64,000 bases of DNA from Pseudanabaena frigida (GTDB lineage Bacteria > Cyanobacteriota > Cyanobacteriia > Pseudanabaenales > Pseudanabaenaceae). The notes beneath the pieces were generated by a model. It had not been told where the DNA came from and did not search any database. It saw nothing but the letters and a program-made list of their open reading frames with translations. The stretch lies in contig QBML01000002.1 of assembly GCA_003242085.1 (NCBI GenBank), forward strand, positions 124,001 through 188,000, given 5' to 3'. The position numbers and the translations under genes are program-made. Shown one piece after another: positions 8,438 to 17,418 of this stretch (within the stretch, counting starts at the first letter, position 1; each line of letters starts with the position of its first letter).

Positions 8438-11424
8438 TACTTTGAATCTCCCTGTTGAGTGTTGTTAATACCACGAGCGGCAGGTGTCAAAGCAAAATTA
8501 ACACGCCCTAATCCACCGGGAGCAAGTCTTACCAGTCGAGATTGACTGTTTCGCTCGATAAAATACAAATTTGGAGCGATGGTATAACCTGGGACAGAAG
8601 TCAAGTCAATCACCATAGTTCTACTACCAGAAAGTACGCTACCAAGCGAATAAAGACCATTTGCATCAGTCAAAATACGAGTACCATCATCCATATAAAT
8701 CACCGCATTCGGTACACCAGGTTCGCCAGGTTGCTGCTCTCCATCAAAGTTTTTATCGATAAATACTCTTCCCAAAAGGGTTCCGCAATCCGACAAAATT
8801 CCCGGTCTAATCCTGAGCTGGTATGTTACAGGTCCATCTCGAACCACCTGTTGATTATTGGCTCGAACTCCTGAGACACTTGCCTGATTAATCCCATTAC
8901 CTCGGATAGCATCGTTGGTTACTTCTGCGGCGTAAACAATGTTGAGAGAAAGATTACTAGATGCTACTGGGAGAGTCACATTTGGTCGAAAGGTTAGATT
9001 TCTGCCACTGCGCTCTACAGCCACAGCAACTGACGCGCCATTTAGTTCTGCCTTGAGTGAATTACTAACAAATTGAAATCCAAGCGGTAAATTATCGGTA
9101 ATTACAGGCTGATTGATCGGCGTACTGGAAAGATTACGAATGGCTAAGCGATAGACTACAATGTCTCCCGGTTCCGCTGCAGCGCGATCGCCCGTTTTCA
9201 AAATCTGAATTGCCTGTGTATCACAGATATTAATTGCAAGGCTAAATACCGCTAGACTAACTGACGAGGAATTAGTAATGACGATTGTTCCATTAACTGA
9301 AGTGGCTGAATTACTTGCTGAGATGGGATTGCCATCTAGCGAAGTGGCAGTATAGGTTACAGAATTACCAATCCGAGAGTTGATAGTAATTTTAATCTGC
9401 CGTCCACTCAATGTTGAATTAGATGGAGTTTTTATCGCTAAAACAAATTCTCGCCCAGGATCGACTTGACCTCGACTGGGATCGAGGAGGAAATTATATT
9501 TACCTTGATCGCTATTAGTAAAGAAAAAAGGATTTGCATTATAAGAGTTAGGGGATACACCAACAACTTTGTTAGACAAAGTTTGGTCTGAAGGTGTCGT
9601 GGAAGTTAGAGAAAGCGCGGAACCAATACCACCCGTAGAGTTGAGCAATTCATACAAGCCAACACTGAAGCCAGAGTAATCTGGTAGCAAAACGCCATCA
9701 CATGACGTCAGAGTTCCAGACGGACTTGGAGCAGGCGCAGGCAAAGAACAAATTGCTCCTGAACTAGCTCCAGGTATAGTATCAAGAGGAATTGGAATTG
9801 TCGATCCCTCGCCAGCTAAAGCCGCATTACTTGGATCTGCGCCACCATTTCCTGTTATACCTGCGGCTCCTCCCTGTCGGTTAATGGTTACACCAGCACT
9901 AGCAACCACCACACCGCCGCCACCACCACCGCCGGGACCATGAGGAGCGGCAAATATAGCATCACCACCCTTACCGCCTCTAACGTTGACAGTGAGTCCA
10001 GCTAGGTTATTACTCAGCGCAGACACTAGTACGCTACCACCAGCACCACCACCGCCGCCGCCGTCATTGAGCACATTAATAGCGCTTGAGCCATTAGCGT
10101 TGATTGTTCCCGTCCCACTAACAGTATTAGTACGTAACATTACCAATCCTCCTCCCGATGCGCCACTACTAGATAAGCCAGCAAGAGCACCAGTTGCGTT
10201 GTTGGTTGTTCCCGCACCACCACCACCACCTAGCACAAGAAGATTTGATGCGGCAGGAAATGGCTTACCACCAAATCCACCTGTAGGTAAGTTAGAGTTC
10301 CATGCTCTGCCACCAATGCCACCAAAACCGCCGTTACTTCCGCCACCCCCGCCAGAATTTTGATCGTTATTCGGAGGATTACCGTCAGTACTTCCACCTC
10401 CTGCATTACCAGGAGAACCACGACCATAGCTGCCGTTTGGATATCCTTCATTTAAAATTCCATTGTCAATTAAAGCCAATGTAGCCTGATCTATTAGAAA
10501 CCTAGGTGTTCCTGCTATTCCTTCAGCCTTAGAGCCATTAGTCGAAACTGTTGCAAGGGTTCTATAATCAGTATTTAACCCAACACCACCATTAAGTTGC
10601 CGACCGCCGCCGCCTCGAAACCCTCTGCCATCAACATTAACCGATCCAGTCAGGTCTAGATTTCCAGCTACATCGAAGACAACAATACCGCCAGTATTGC
10701 CATTCCAATATGGTGAAGTAGCAGAACCTAAGGTAGAAGTCGAATATTGAGGTACGCGAACAACTTGGTAAGTCTGTTTGCCTTGGGCTGCTGTCGCGGC
10801 AGCACTAGAATAGGTATTGATAAGCCCTAAAGCATTAGTCCCTCTAATCGGGACTGAGCCTGCACTTACAGGACCATTAGCAACAACATATTCGTACCTG
10901 CCAGCCGTACCGCTAGTAAAACCGCTAGCTCCATTAGTTGGCTGTGTTCCCCCAACCGCTAATGCTGGTACATCTCCCCCAACACCATCACCATAAGCAT
11001 CAGTATTAGTAGAGTCGATCACAGCATCCTGCATCTGAATAATCAATAACAGATCGCCTGCACTAATGTCAGTAGCAGCGCCACTAGGATCTTTAGCGCC
11101 AACAGGAATTGAGGTAGAGCCTGCCGCTACTGTTGCAGTGCCTGGATAATAGGTGTTAACAACTCCAGCAGGAGCACCAACACCATCTTTACCAGGGGTA
11201 GCACACAATGCTGCCGTCTGAGCATTAACTGGACTTATTAATGATGTCGGCAAATTGTTATTAGAAGAGGTAGAAAAAAATATTTTAGGAAAAGGGATAG
11301 GAAAGAGGGAGAGAAACAGAAACAAACAAGCTAGGCTTATCGGCAGCCATCTGCGGCGACAACTGAAAATTATTTTTTTTATGTGCTTTTGTAGATTTAT
11401 AGGTAGCTTAGATCGTGAACTCAT
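8437..11424 (-). CDS. Gly-rich exported protein with DUF11 and SdrD-B-like domains
   Basis: ATG at 11424 is preferred over an in-frame TTG at 11439; no strong ribosome site is visible before either. The product has about 995 residues. A basic N-terminus and hydrophobic segment (ISLACLFLFLSLF) form a long signal, with a likely cleavage after SPVNAQTA. Residues of about 60-560 are rich in Gly, Ala, Ser and Asn with clusters such as GGGGGAGG and GGGGGGGVV, resembling repeat-rich adhesin-like domains. Around 770-890 is a DUF11-type domain (GDIVVYRLAIRNLSS, ITDNLPLGFQFV). The last 100 residues resemble SdrD B (GRVFIDKNFDGEQQPGEPG). It is the first gene of the operon and overlaps the next start by one base. 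Likely a secreted or cell-surface structural protein. Substrate or partner is unknown. Confidence 0.75.
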   Translation of the reverse strand: MSSRSKLPINLQKHIKKIIFSCRRRWLPISLACLFLFLSLFPIPFPKIFFSTSSNNNLPTSLISPVNAQTAALCATPGKDGVGAPAGVVNTYYPGTATVAAGSTSIPVGAKDPSGAATDISAGDLLLIIQMQDAVIDSTNTDAYGDGVGGDVPALAVGGTQPTNGASGFTSGTAGRYEYVVANGPVSAGSVPIRGTNALGLINTYSSAAATAAQGKQTYQVVRVPQYSTSTLGSATSPYWNGNTGGIVVFDVAGNLDLTGSVNVDGRGFRGGGGRQLNGGVGLNTDYRTLATVSTNGSKAEGIAGTPRFLIDQATLALIDNGILNEGYPNGSYGRGSPGNAGGGSTDGNPPNNDQNSGGGGGSNGGFGGIGGRAWNSNLPTGGFGGKPFPAASNLLVLGGGGGAGTTNNATGALAGLSSSGASGGGLVMLRTNTVSGTGTINANGSSAINVLNDGGGGGGAGGSVLVSALSNNLAGLTVNVRGGKGGDAIFAAPHGPGGGGGGGVVVASAGVTINRQGGAAGITGNGGADPSNAALAGEGSTIPIPLDTIPGASSGAICSLPAPAPSPSGTLTSCDGVLLPDYSGFSVGLYELLNSTGGIGSALSLTSTTPSDQTLSNKVVGVSPNSYNANPFFFTNSDQGKYNFLLDPSRGQVDPGREFVLAIKTPSNSTLSGRQIKITINSRIGNSVTYTATSLDGNPISASNSATSVNGTIVITNSSSVSLAVFSLAINICDTQAIQILKTGDRAAAEPGDIVVYRLAIRNLSSTPINQPVITDNLPLGFQFVSNSLKAELNGASVAVAVERSGRNLTFRPNVTLPVASSNLSLNIVYAAEVTNDAIRGNGINQASVSGVRANNQQVVRDGPVTYQLRIRPGILSDCGTLLGRVFIDKNFDGEQQPGEPGVPNAVIYMDDGTRILTDANGLYSLGSVLSGSRTMVIDLTSVPGYTIAPNLYFIERNSQSRLVRLAPGGLGRVNFALTPAARGINNTQQGDSK

Positions 11425-12414
11425 TTTAATAATTTTCAATTCTTATGGGATATATGCGTATATGAATAAACTTTAGCTGCTCGATTTATTTCGCATTACC
11501 GAGAGCATTGCCAAAACTTAGACATAAAGAGATTGCTAGGATAGATTCGATAGAAACAACTAGCATTTTGCCTGCGAATCTTCTTGTTTTTTAAAAAATA
11601 ATTTCAAGCATAGAATCAAGTCAAATGAACAAAAACTGGAATATTTAAGAAGAATAAACCAACGTTTCAAAAATAATATGTTTGATAGTTAGTAAGGAAA
11701 TTCTGTGGCTACGAGAAGATATTTAAAAGCTTAAATACAAACTACCTTTTGACATCTTCATCGCCAAACATATTCATTAAAAAACTAGCTATCTAAGACT
11801 TTAACAATATAAACTATAAAAGTTGATGTTGGATTAATGCCGCTATTCTCTTAAAGATTCGGCAGTCATGACACAAGAAAACCAATTTTCAATAACCATA
11901 AGCAGCACCAGATGTAAATTAAGCCACAATCGAAATTCAACTAAAAACTATGTTTTTAACTGACCCATAAGATTTTTTATAAATTTAAAAACAATATGTA
12001 AATTCACTTGATTCAGAATTTTTATATTGTTGTTTTTATGTGTAAACACATTTGAGAAATACTTACACAAAAACTCTAGAAAGATCTAAATCAAATTAAA
12101 TTTCGGTCGCATACGTTGAAATCTAATCTTTAATTACAGCACTTTGCTTGCACGTTTAGCATAATATAATTTCCTAAAACCATTACTAGCAAAGAAATTT
12201 AGTTTGAATTATGACTAAATGTTACACAATATTCGCTGTAATTTATTTAGAGCCTAACTCAAGCACAGCTAATGCTATACCATTGCAATACGATAGTCAA
12301 TGAATCTTTTAAGTTTAAAGAAAATGTGTTTATCATAAATTTAATATAAAAAGATACTAAAAATGATTGATATCTTTCTTAGTATCATCAACTTAGTAAT
12401 AAAGTAATTGCAAT
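11425..12414. other. Long AT-rich non-coding region
   Basis: About 990 bases hold no gene that I can support. The DNA is strikingly AT-rich and lacks the HIP1 octamer that is frequent in the rest of the window. It lies upstream of the surface-protein operon (minus strand) and downstream of nothing on that strand except menB, which ends at 12415. It therefore must contain the promoter of the operon. An ORF of 31 codons at 11869 has no ribosome site and was not called. Confidence 0.5.
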
Positions 12415-13245
12415 CTATGGAAGCTTAGGATATTGGCGAAAATTTGGTTTGCGCTTTTCCAAAAATGCTTGTTTACCCTCTTGAGCTTCTTGAGTCATGT
12501 AAAACAATAATGTGGCATTACCTGCTAACTCTTGAATACCTGCCTGTCCGTCACAATCAGCATTAAAGGCTGATTTGAGGCAACGAATTGCTAAAGGACT
12601 CTTGTCCAAAATTTCCTGAGCCCATTGAATGCCTTCGGTTTCTAGTTGTTCTACTGGGACAACTTTATTCACCAAACCCATTTCCATAGCTTCTTGGGCA
12701 TCGTACTGACGACAGAGATACCAAATTTCTCGCGCTTTTTTTTGTCCTACTAATCTTGCCAAATAAGAAGCTCCAAAACCGCCATCAAAACTGCCTACCA
12801 TTGGGCCGGTCTGTCCAAAAATGGCATTGTCAGCAGCGATCGTCAGATCGCAGACTACATGCAATACATGACCACCACCGATCGCATAACCAGCGACTAA
12901 AGCAATTACCGGCTGAGGCATTGTGCGAATTAGACGCTGCAAGTCAAGCACGTTTAAACGCGGTACGCCTGACTCTGAGATATAGCCTCCATCACCACGA
13001 ACCTTCTGATCTCCTCCTGCACAAAAAGCATATTTACCATCAGGGGCTGGGCCCGCGCCTGTGAGCAAGACAACACCTATCTCGATATCTTCTCGCGCAT
13101 CAGCAAAGGCGGCGATCATCTCTGTAATTGTTTTTGGGCGAAATGCATTGCGAACATGGGGGCGATTAATCGTAATTTTTGCCATTCCATCCGCTTTGTG
13201 ATAGAGAATATCTTCAAATTCAGCGGCGATTTGCCAATCTGTCAT
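12415..13245 (-). CDS. menB: 1,4-dihydroxy-2-naphthoyl-CoA synthase
   Basis: The protein has 276 residues, the usual MenB length, and is a member of the crotonase fold. Typical segments are [14 protein letters not shown] near residue 25, [13 protein letters not shown] near 70 (oxyanion hole and MenB-specific Gly-Asp region), [15 protein letters not shown] near 115, and [14 protein letters not shown] near 145. It closes the second ring of the naphthoquinone from O-succinylbenzoyl-CoA; in cyanobacteria this leads to phylloquinone of photosystem I. It stands alone here, with no other men genes in the window. The ATG at 13245 gives a standard N-terminus. Confidence 0.95.
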   Translation of the reverse strand: MTDWQIAAEFEDILYHKADGMAKITINRPHVRNAFRPKTITEMIAAFADAREDIEIGVVLLTGAGPAPDGKYAFCAGGDQKVRGDGGYISESGVPRLNVLDLQRLIRTMPQPVIALVAGYAIGGGHVLHVVCDLTIAADNAIFGQTGPMVGSFDGGFGASYLARLVGQKKAREIWYLCRQYDAQEAMEMGLVNKVVPVEQLETEGIQWAQEILDKSPLAIRCLKSAFNADCDGQAGIQELAGNATLLFYMTQEAQEGKQAFLEKRKPNFRQYPKLP

Positions 13246-13394
13246 TTTTTTTGGATGAGAGAAGTACAGGGACTCATCTTATCAAAAGTAGGACTTACGG
13301 ATTAACCATGATCTGTAGGGGCAATTCATGAATTACTCCTACGCTAAAATAAGGCTTCTAATCAATTTTACGTAAGTCTCTAAAAGCTAAAAGT

Positions 13395-13455
13395 TTCAAA
13401 ACCCAAATAAAGAGAGGCAGCGCGAAGCGCCACCTCTCTTTATTTGGGTTTTGAA
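13395..13455. terminator. 23-bp hairpin with AAACCC flank
   Basis: Arms 13395-13417 and 13433-13455 pair perfectly and enclose a smaller CGCGAAGCG stem. The arms contain AAAACCCAAATAAAG and its complement, a start seen in several other hairpins of the window. It lies 150 bases upstream of menB in the minus direction and before the small plus-strand genes, so its role may be as repeat or terminator. Confidence 0.5.
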
Positions 13456-13559
13456 TTGCTATAAGTAGCTAGGCATAATTAAAAACCAGCGTCAAAACCT
13501 GTGGCGCACGCTGTACATGTACCACAGGTTTTGGGGTTTTATATTTAATTGCGCCCAGT

Positions 13560-13664
13560 TACAGCGCTTTGCGCTTTCTCGAAACCCAAGAAATTTTTGG
13601 AAAGTGTTGCTTTGCAGCACTTTTCAAAAATTTCTTGTATTACATAAAGCCTAAACAGGCTGTA
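13560..13664 (-). repeat. Dispersed hairpin repeat, copy 2 (reverse orientation)
   Basis: Read on the minus strand it shows CAGCCTGTTTAGGC, a variable hairpin with GTGCTGCAAAGCAACAC at the tip, then TTGGGTTTCGAG and AAAGCGCAAAGCGCTGTA. This is the same layout as the full copy at 52311-52424. The hairpin arms have a few mismatches. Confidence 0.7.
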
Positions 13665-13884
13665 CTTAGAGTGAAATAAGACAACTGAAATAAAAAATGA
13701 TATCTACTTATTTTTTGCTGTGAAATATCTGAAAATAAATTAAATTTAGATGGAACAAATTGCTTGTTTTAATTGTCTATAATTAGTTGTTAAATTTTGT
13801 CAGCAAAAACAAAGACCTTTTAGTTAAGGTACTAAGCTATACATGTAAGGTATGGCTAGGATCTGCATTCAGGAGAAGAGCAAA

Positions 13885-13992
13885 ATGATTATTGTATGGA
13901 ATAGCTTTTTTTTAGGAGTTATTTCGGCTTTTGCCTGCTCTAGCTTAGCGTTGTGGGTAATGGTTACGCTTTCTTTGGGGGAAAACCCTTGA
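13885..13992 (+). CDS. 35-residue single-pass membrane peptide
   Basis: The frame runs from ATG at 13885 to TGA at 13990 and encodes 35 residues. A clear ribosome-binding sequence AGGAG at 13871-13875 lies nine bases before the start. The peptide begins MIIVWNSFFLGVISAF, has one hydrophobic helix (about residues 7-31) and ends LSLGENP. Size and shape are like the small subunits of photosystems, cytochrome b6f or NDH-1, but I cannot match it to PetL, PetN, PsbM, PsbT, PsaM or others. It is followed by a perfect hairpin at 14034. The strong ribosome site and clean helix support a real gene; the function is unknown. Confidence 0.55.
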   Translation: MIIVWNSFFLGVISAFACSSLALWVMVTLSLGENP

Positions 13993-14033
13993 CAAATCAA
14001 ATAATTTGCGGCTATCGAAACGTCTATAAAGCT

Positions 14034-14068
14034 AAAGAAGAGGCATCGCTAAGCGATGCCTCTTCTTT
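14034..14068 (+). terminator. 17-bp hairpin after the small membrane peptide
   Basis: Arms 14034-14050 and 14052-14068 match exactly around GCTAAGC. It starts 41 bases after the stop of the peptide gene, which fits an intrinsic terminator, though only a short T stretch follows. Confidence 0.55.
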
Positions 14069-14131
14069 ATGGGTTTTTGTAATGGCGGTTGCTATAATTA
14101 AGGTCTGAAAATTTTTTAGTAAGGGCAAATA

Positions 14132-14413
14132 ATGGCGACTCCTCATAGGACAAAACAGGTAAATCTTCGTTTTCCTCTGCCTTTATTGAGCCAAATTAAA
14201 TCTCAAGCTGATGCAAAACAACAAGCGATCGCTGATTGGATTTTAGCAGTAGTAAGTCGAGAGTTTACTCCTGAAGCAACGCCAGAAAGTTCAGCAGAGA
14301 CAAGTCAATTCACTTTGCATCCTGACCTATTAGCATATGTAGAGAGTTGCTTAAATCCACTCCAGTCACAAATTGCTGAACTGAGGACACAACTGGGGGA
14401 GTCCAAAGCCTGA
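14132..14413 (+). CDS. Small ribbon-helix-helix-like protein, possibly 5' half of a frameshifted gene
   Basis: The 93 residues open with a short beta segment (QVNLRFP, residues 9-15) followed by two helices (LLSQIKSQADAKQQ and IADWILAVVSREF), the pattern of a ribbon-helix-helix DNA-binding unit. The rest is acidic and helical. The stop at 14411 is close to a run of five G (14395-14399); a -1 shift anywhere in 14380-14410 would join it to the next frame, which is open from 14380 and has no good start of its own. It may therefore be a short protein, or the first part of a protein of about 360 residues. I do not recognise the family. Confidence 0.55.
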   Translation: MATPHRTKQVNLRFPLPLLSQIKSQADAKQQAIADWILAVVSREFTPEATPESSAETSQFTLHPDLLAYVESCLNPLQSQIAELRTQLGESKA

Positions 14414-14523
14414 TTGACAATGGGAAATCTAGTCAGGCAAATGAATCTGCCCCAAAAAATGATAGCCACCACTTCGCTACAAATATTCCAGATGGGATCT
14501 GGTCTTCACCAAAATCTAAGCCG

Positions 14524-15216
14524 TTGTTGAGGTCTTTAGCTGGGTTTGCTCTGGAAATAGGAGATCGCCTTTTAATTAACGGCGAAGAGGTTACTTTTAA
14601 AGGATGGGTCGATCAGTCGCTCACCGCAATTGAAGTGAAGGCGATCGCTGACGATACCTCACCCGTTAAGCAAATTCGGGCTAAAGAGATTGTTAGTCTG
14701 GCTCGATTACAGGATAGTGTTCGGACTACAAATGCATCTATAAATGACAGTGATGCTGAGAAAAGTTCGAGCCATAATTCAGAGCAAACATCTGACCAAC
14801 CAATTGGGCAAACAGCTAGCAATCGCGATAATAGCGATCGAAAATCATCCAATCAATCAGAAGATTTTGAGGTGTCGTCTGAACCAAAATCTGAAGAAAC
14901 ACCTGAAGCTAACAAAGAACCAGAATACAATGCATGGGAAGTATGGACGTATTTAGAACGACAGCGGGTTAAAACGTTGAAATTGCTGAATACCTTTCAA
15001 GCGGAATGGGAAGCCAATCGATTTGTCCGTGAAGCCGAACGCAGCACACCAGCTAACCTGAGAGTACATTACGAAATTCGCCCAATTTTATTAGATGAAT
15101 CAGTCATCAAGGAGTCCGCTCAAAGTGAGTATGCTTCTCATAGTTCCAAGCAAAGTAAGACCGATCGCGTTGAAGAAGAATATGCTGATGCGATCGACGT
15201 CGAGATAATTGATTAA
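14524..15216 (+). CDS. Uncharacterised acidic protein, possibly 3' part of the preceding gene
   Basis: The frame is open from 14380. The first usable starts are TTG codons at 14524 and 14527, with no ribosome-binding sequence before them. As called it has 230 residues. The N-terminal 65 residues look folded (GFALEIGDRLLINGEEVTFK, then KQIRAKEIVSLARL). Residues of about 70-145 are a low-complexity Ser/Glu/Asn linker. A conserved-looking helical segment (AWEVWTYLERQRVKTLK) follows. Without a convincing start, a translational frameshift, a sequence error or a decaying gene are all possible. Function unknown. Confidence 0.5.
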   Translation: MLRSLAGFALEIGDRLLINGEEVTFKGWVDQSLTAIEVKAIADDTSPVKQIRAKEIVSLARLQDSVRTTNASINDSDAEKSSSHNSEQTSDQPIGQTASNRDNSDRKSSNQSEDFEVSSEPKSEETPEANKEPEYNAWEVWTYLERQRVKTLKLLNTFQAEWEANRFVREAERSTPANLRVHYEIRPILLDESVIKESAQSEYASHSSKQSKTDRVEEEYADAIDVEIID

Positions 15217-15257
15217 ATCAATTTATAGTTGTCATCACTTGTTAGGTCAAAATCCAT

Positions 15258-15300
15258 CAAGAACAGAATGGCAGCACGAAGCGCTGGCATTCTGTTCTTG
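15258..15300. repeat. 18-bp imperfect hairpin
   Basis: Arms 15258-15275 and 15283-15300 pair with one mismatch; the tip is CACGAAGCG-like. It follows the acidic-protein gene by about 40 bases and may terminate it. Confidence 0.45.
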
Positions 15301-15332
15301 GATACTAATACACTCGACGATAGCTTTATCTC

Positions 15333-15392
15333 GACAATACCTATAAAACCCCAAAGAGCGGCGCGTCTCTTTAGGGTTTTATAGGTATTGTC
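15333..15392. repeat. Long imperfect hairpin with AAAACCC arms
   Basis: Arms of about 29 bases (15333-15361 and 15364-15392) share GACAATACCTATAAAACC and its complement with few mismatches around GCGGCGCG. It sits 75 bases before petM and could shape the petM leader or end upstream transcription. Confidence 0.45.
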
Positions 15393-15466
15393 AAGTGTGG
15401 CATATCTTTTACTGTAAAATTCCTAAAGCATTATTAAGCAATATTATTTATTTTAAAGAGAAAATT

Positions 15467-15577
15467 ATGGGAGAAATGGTTGACGCAATGGTTTTGTGTA
15501 TGGTGCTGATTCCTGTCGGTATCGCCTTCGGATATTTCTTATTAAAGCTACAGGGCGAAGAAAAAGAAGAAGCATAA
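15467..15577 (+). CDS. petM: Cytochrome b6f complex subunit VII
   Basis: The ATG at 15467 gives 36 residues beginning MGEMVDAMVLCMVLI. There is one membrane helix and a C-terminal YFLLKLQGEEKEE. The K-(L/I)-Q-G-E-E ending after a single helix is typical of PetM. A longer in-frame start at 15395 would add 24 residues without homology and is rejected. AAAGAGA lies about seven bases before the ATG. PetM is a small peripheral-helix subunit of the b6f dimer in the thylakoid membrane. The gene is separate from petC-petA (40 kb) and ends in a compact terminator. Confidence 0.85.
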   Translation: MGEMVDAMVLCMVLIPVGIAFGYFLLKLQGEEKEEA

Positions 15578-15597
15578 ATATCAAAAAGATTACGTTT

Positions 15598-15620
15598 AGC
15601 TCCCACAAGGGAGCTTTTTA
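15598..15620 (+). terminator. Intrinsic terminator of petM
   Basis: AGCTCCC (15598-15604) pairs with GGGAGCT (15609-15615) over an ACAA loop, followed by TTTTA. It starts 20 bases after the petM stop and also touches the end of the convergent plsY. Confidence 0.8.
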
Positions 15621-15621
15621 T

Positions 15622-16266
15622 TTACGATTGTGAGTCAGCTTTAAAACTAAATTCTGTACCGTTGAGTATGCGCTCGATATTAGAGCGATGTAGCCAAATT
15701 ACAAATATGCATCCGACCGTTACAAAGCTTGAATAAATTACATTTCCCTGCAAAGCCCACATCAAAATTGGAGCAGCAGTAGCCGCGGAAATTGAGCTAA
15801 TTGAGACGGTTCGCCAAATTGCCATTGTCGCTAACCAAACACTAAAAGCAGCGATCGCCACAGTCCAATTCAACATAAACAAAATTCCTACGCCCGTCGC
15901 CACAGATTTACCACCTTTAAATCCCAGCCAAACTGGGCGACTATGACCAATTAGCGCCAACATGCCTGCACCAATCACAAATAGTGATAAATTTTCGATC
16001 GCACTATTTGCCGATGTTAAGCTCAAATTCTTTTGTAACCAGTTGGCTTGCTGCATTAAATAAATAGCCGCAGCCCCTTTGGAAAAGTCGATCGCAAATA
16101 CACTAATTCCTGCAACCCTACCAACATTTCTCCATACATTTGTTGCTCCTGTTGAGCCCGAACCATGCTCTCGAATATCGATGCCAGCCATTCGTCCAAC
16201 GAGATAACCTGTTGGGAAAGATCCTAACAAATAGGCGATCACAAGCAAGAGATAGGGAAACCACAT
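15622..16266 (-). CDS. plsY: Glycerol-3-phosphate acyltransferase (acyl-phosphate dependent)
   Basis: The 214 residues contain the PlsY signature blocks: LLGSFPTGYLVGR near residue 15, GSGSTGATNVWRNVG near 40, and GHSRPVWLGFKGGKSVATG near 105. Five or so membrane helices are predicted by eye. PlsY transfers an acyl chain from acyl-phosphate to glycerol-3-phosphate at the inner membrane, the first step of phospholipid and galactolipid synthesis. Length is standard. It is convergent with petM and not in an obvious operon. Confidence 0.95.
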   Translation of the reverse strand: MWFPYLLLVIAYLLGSFPTGYLVGRMAGIDIREHGSGSTGATNVWRNVGRVAGISVFAIDFSKGAAAIYLMQQANWLQKNLSLTSANSAIENLSLFVIGAGMLALIGHSRPVWLGFKGGKSVATGVGILFMLNWTVAIAAFSVWLATMAIWRTVSISSISAATAAPILMWALQGNVIYSSFVTVGCIFVIWLHRSNIERILNGTEFSFKADSQS

Positions 16267-16629
16267 AAGCCGTATTTAAAAGCATGAAATATCATAATAA
16301 CCCAGAAAGTAGAGGCGATATAGAGTCCTAAATCACTTATAAATTGAATAGGACTTCGACACTTCGGCAAGCGCAGTGTATCGCTACGCTCGACCAGCAA
16401 TAGCGATCGTTAGCCAAGCGTGGTCAAAGTCTCTCACATCTCCTCATTTAGGATTGATGTATATGAAGTCATGTATCCACAACTTTGATGTGGAAATTAC
16501 CGCAAACAATCAGCTGCCTAAACTATCATAAAATTTAGGACTGCCAGATTGCCTTTAAAAACTTTAATCCAGCTTATAAGTTTTAGGATCTAAATCAACT
16601 TTCCGATTGACTTTATAGATAGTTGACGA
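16267..16629. other. Intergenic region between plsY and cobA
   Basis: About 360 bases separate the divergent genes. At 16343-16437 lies a patch of GACTTCGAC...GTCAAAGTC with internal CGCTACGCTCGACC, resembling the CTTCGACT-type dispersed repeat seen again at 33666-33755. The rest should hold the two promoters; I could not fix their -10 and -35 elements. Confidence 0.4.
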
Positions 16630-17418
16630 ATGACAAATATAGATACAGATAGAAATATAAACACAAATTCGCAGACAGGTCTTCAGAAACCAGTTTTAGG
16701 GAAGGTTTATTTAGTTGGTGCAGGACCTGGAGATCCAGGATTAATGACTCTCAAGGGTAAGGCATTATTAGAGACATGCGATGTAGTGCTTTACGATGCA
16801 CTGGTCAGTGATGAAATTTTGGCAATGATCAATCCGATCGCGGAGAAAATCCATGCAGGAAAGCGGCGTGGCAATCACTCATTACTACAGGAGGAAACCA
16901 CTCTGCTATTGATTGAAAAAGCTCAAGAACATGCAATTGTTGTGCGTTTAAAGGGGGGAGATCCATTTATTTTTGGTCGTGGTGGTGAAGAGTTAGCAGA
17001 TTTACAGGCCGCAGGAATTACCGTTGAGGTTGTCCCAGGGATTACATCAGGCATTGCTGCGCCTGCCTATGCAGGGATTCCCCTCACCCATCGTGATTTT
17101 AGTTCGTCAATAATTTTTGTCACTGGTCATGAGTCTTCAGGTAAATATCGTCCTCAGATCAATTGGACAGCGATCGCGCAAGGAGCCGAGACGATTGTTG
17201 TATATATGGGATTACACAATTTAAGTGAAATCGTTACTAAATTAACGTTAGCTGGATTACCTGAATCTACACCTGTAGCTTTAATTCGGCAGGGAACAAG
17301 ATCCGATCAGTCAGAATTAATTGGTTGTTTGGGTAACATCGTCAATTTAGTACAAGACAATGAATTTAAGCCACCAGCGATCGCCGTTATTGGCAATATC
17401 GTTAATTTTCGCAAATAA
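16630..17418 (+). CDS. cobA: Uroporphyrinogen-III C-methyltransferase
   Basis: The 262 residues fit a single-domain SUMT. After an unusual Asn/Thr-rich lead of about 22 residues comes GKVYLVGAGPGDPGL (SAM-binding), then VVLYDALVS, LKGGDPFIFGRGGEE near 110, and VPGITSGIAAPAYAGIPLTHRD near 140. It uses two S-adenosylmethionines to make precorrin-2, the branch point to sirohaem and cobalamin. cobD and cobQ lie 38 kb away in this window. No cobalamin riboswitch is seen upstream. The true start may be a few codons in, because the lead is low-complexity. Confidence 0.93.
   Translation: MTNIDTDRNINTNSQTGLQKPVLGKVYLVGAGPGDPGLMTLKGKALLETCDVVLYDALVSDEILAMINPIAEKIHAGKRRGNHSLLQEETTLLLIEKAQEHAIVVRLKGGDPFIFGRGGEELADLQAAGITVEVVPGITSGIAAPAYAGIPLTHRDFSSSIIFVTGHESSGKYRPQINWTAIAQGAETIVVYMGLHNLSEIVTKLTLAGLPESTPVALIRQGTRSDQSELIGCLGNIVNLVQDNEFKPPAIAVIGNIVNFRK

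Noticed and set aside
9986-10363. Pro-rich plus-strand frame
   Set aside because: It is the complement of the Gly-rich repeats of the minus-strand exported protein.
11869-11964. 31-codon ORF in the AT-rich region
   Set aside because: No ribosome-binding sequence, no membrane helix or motif, and composition is that of non-coding DNA.
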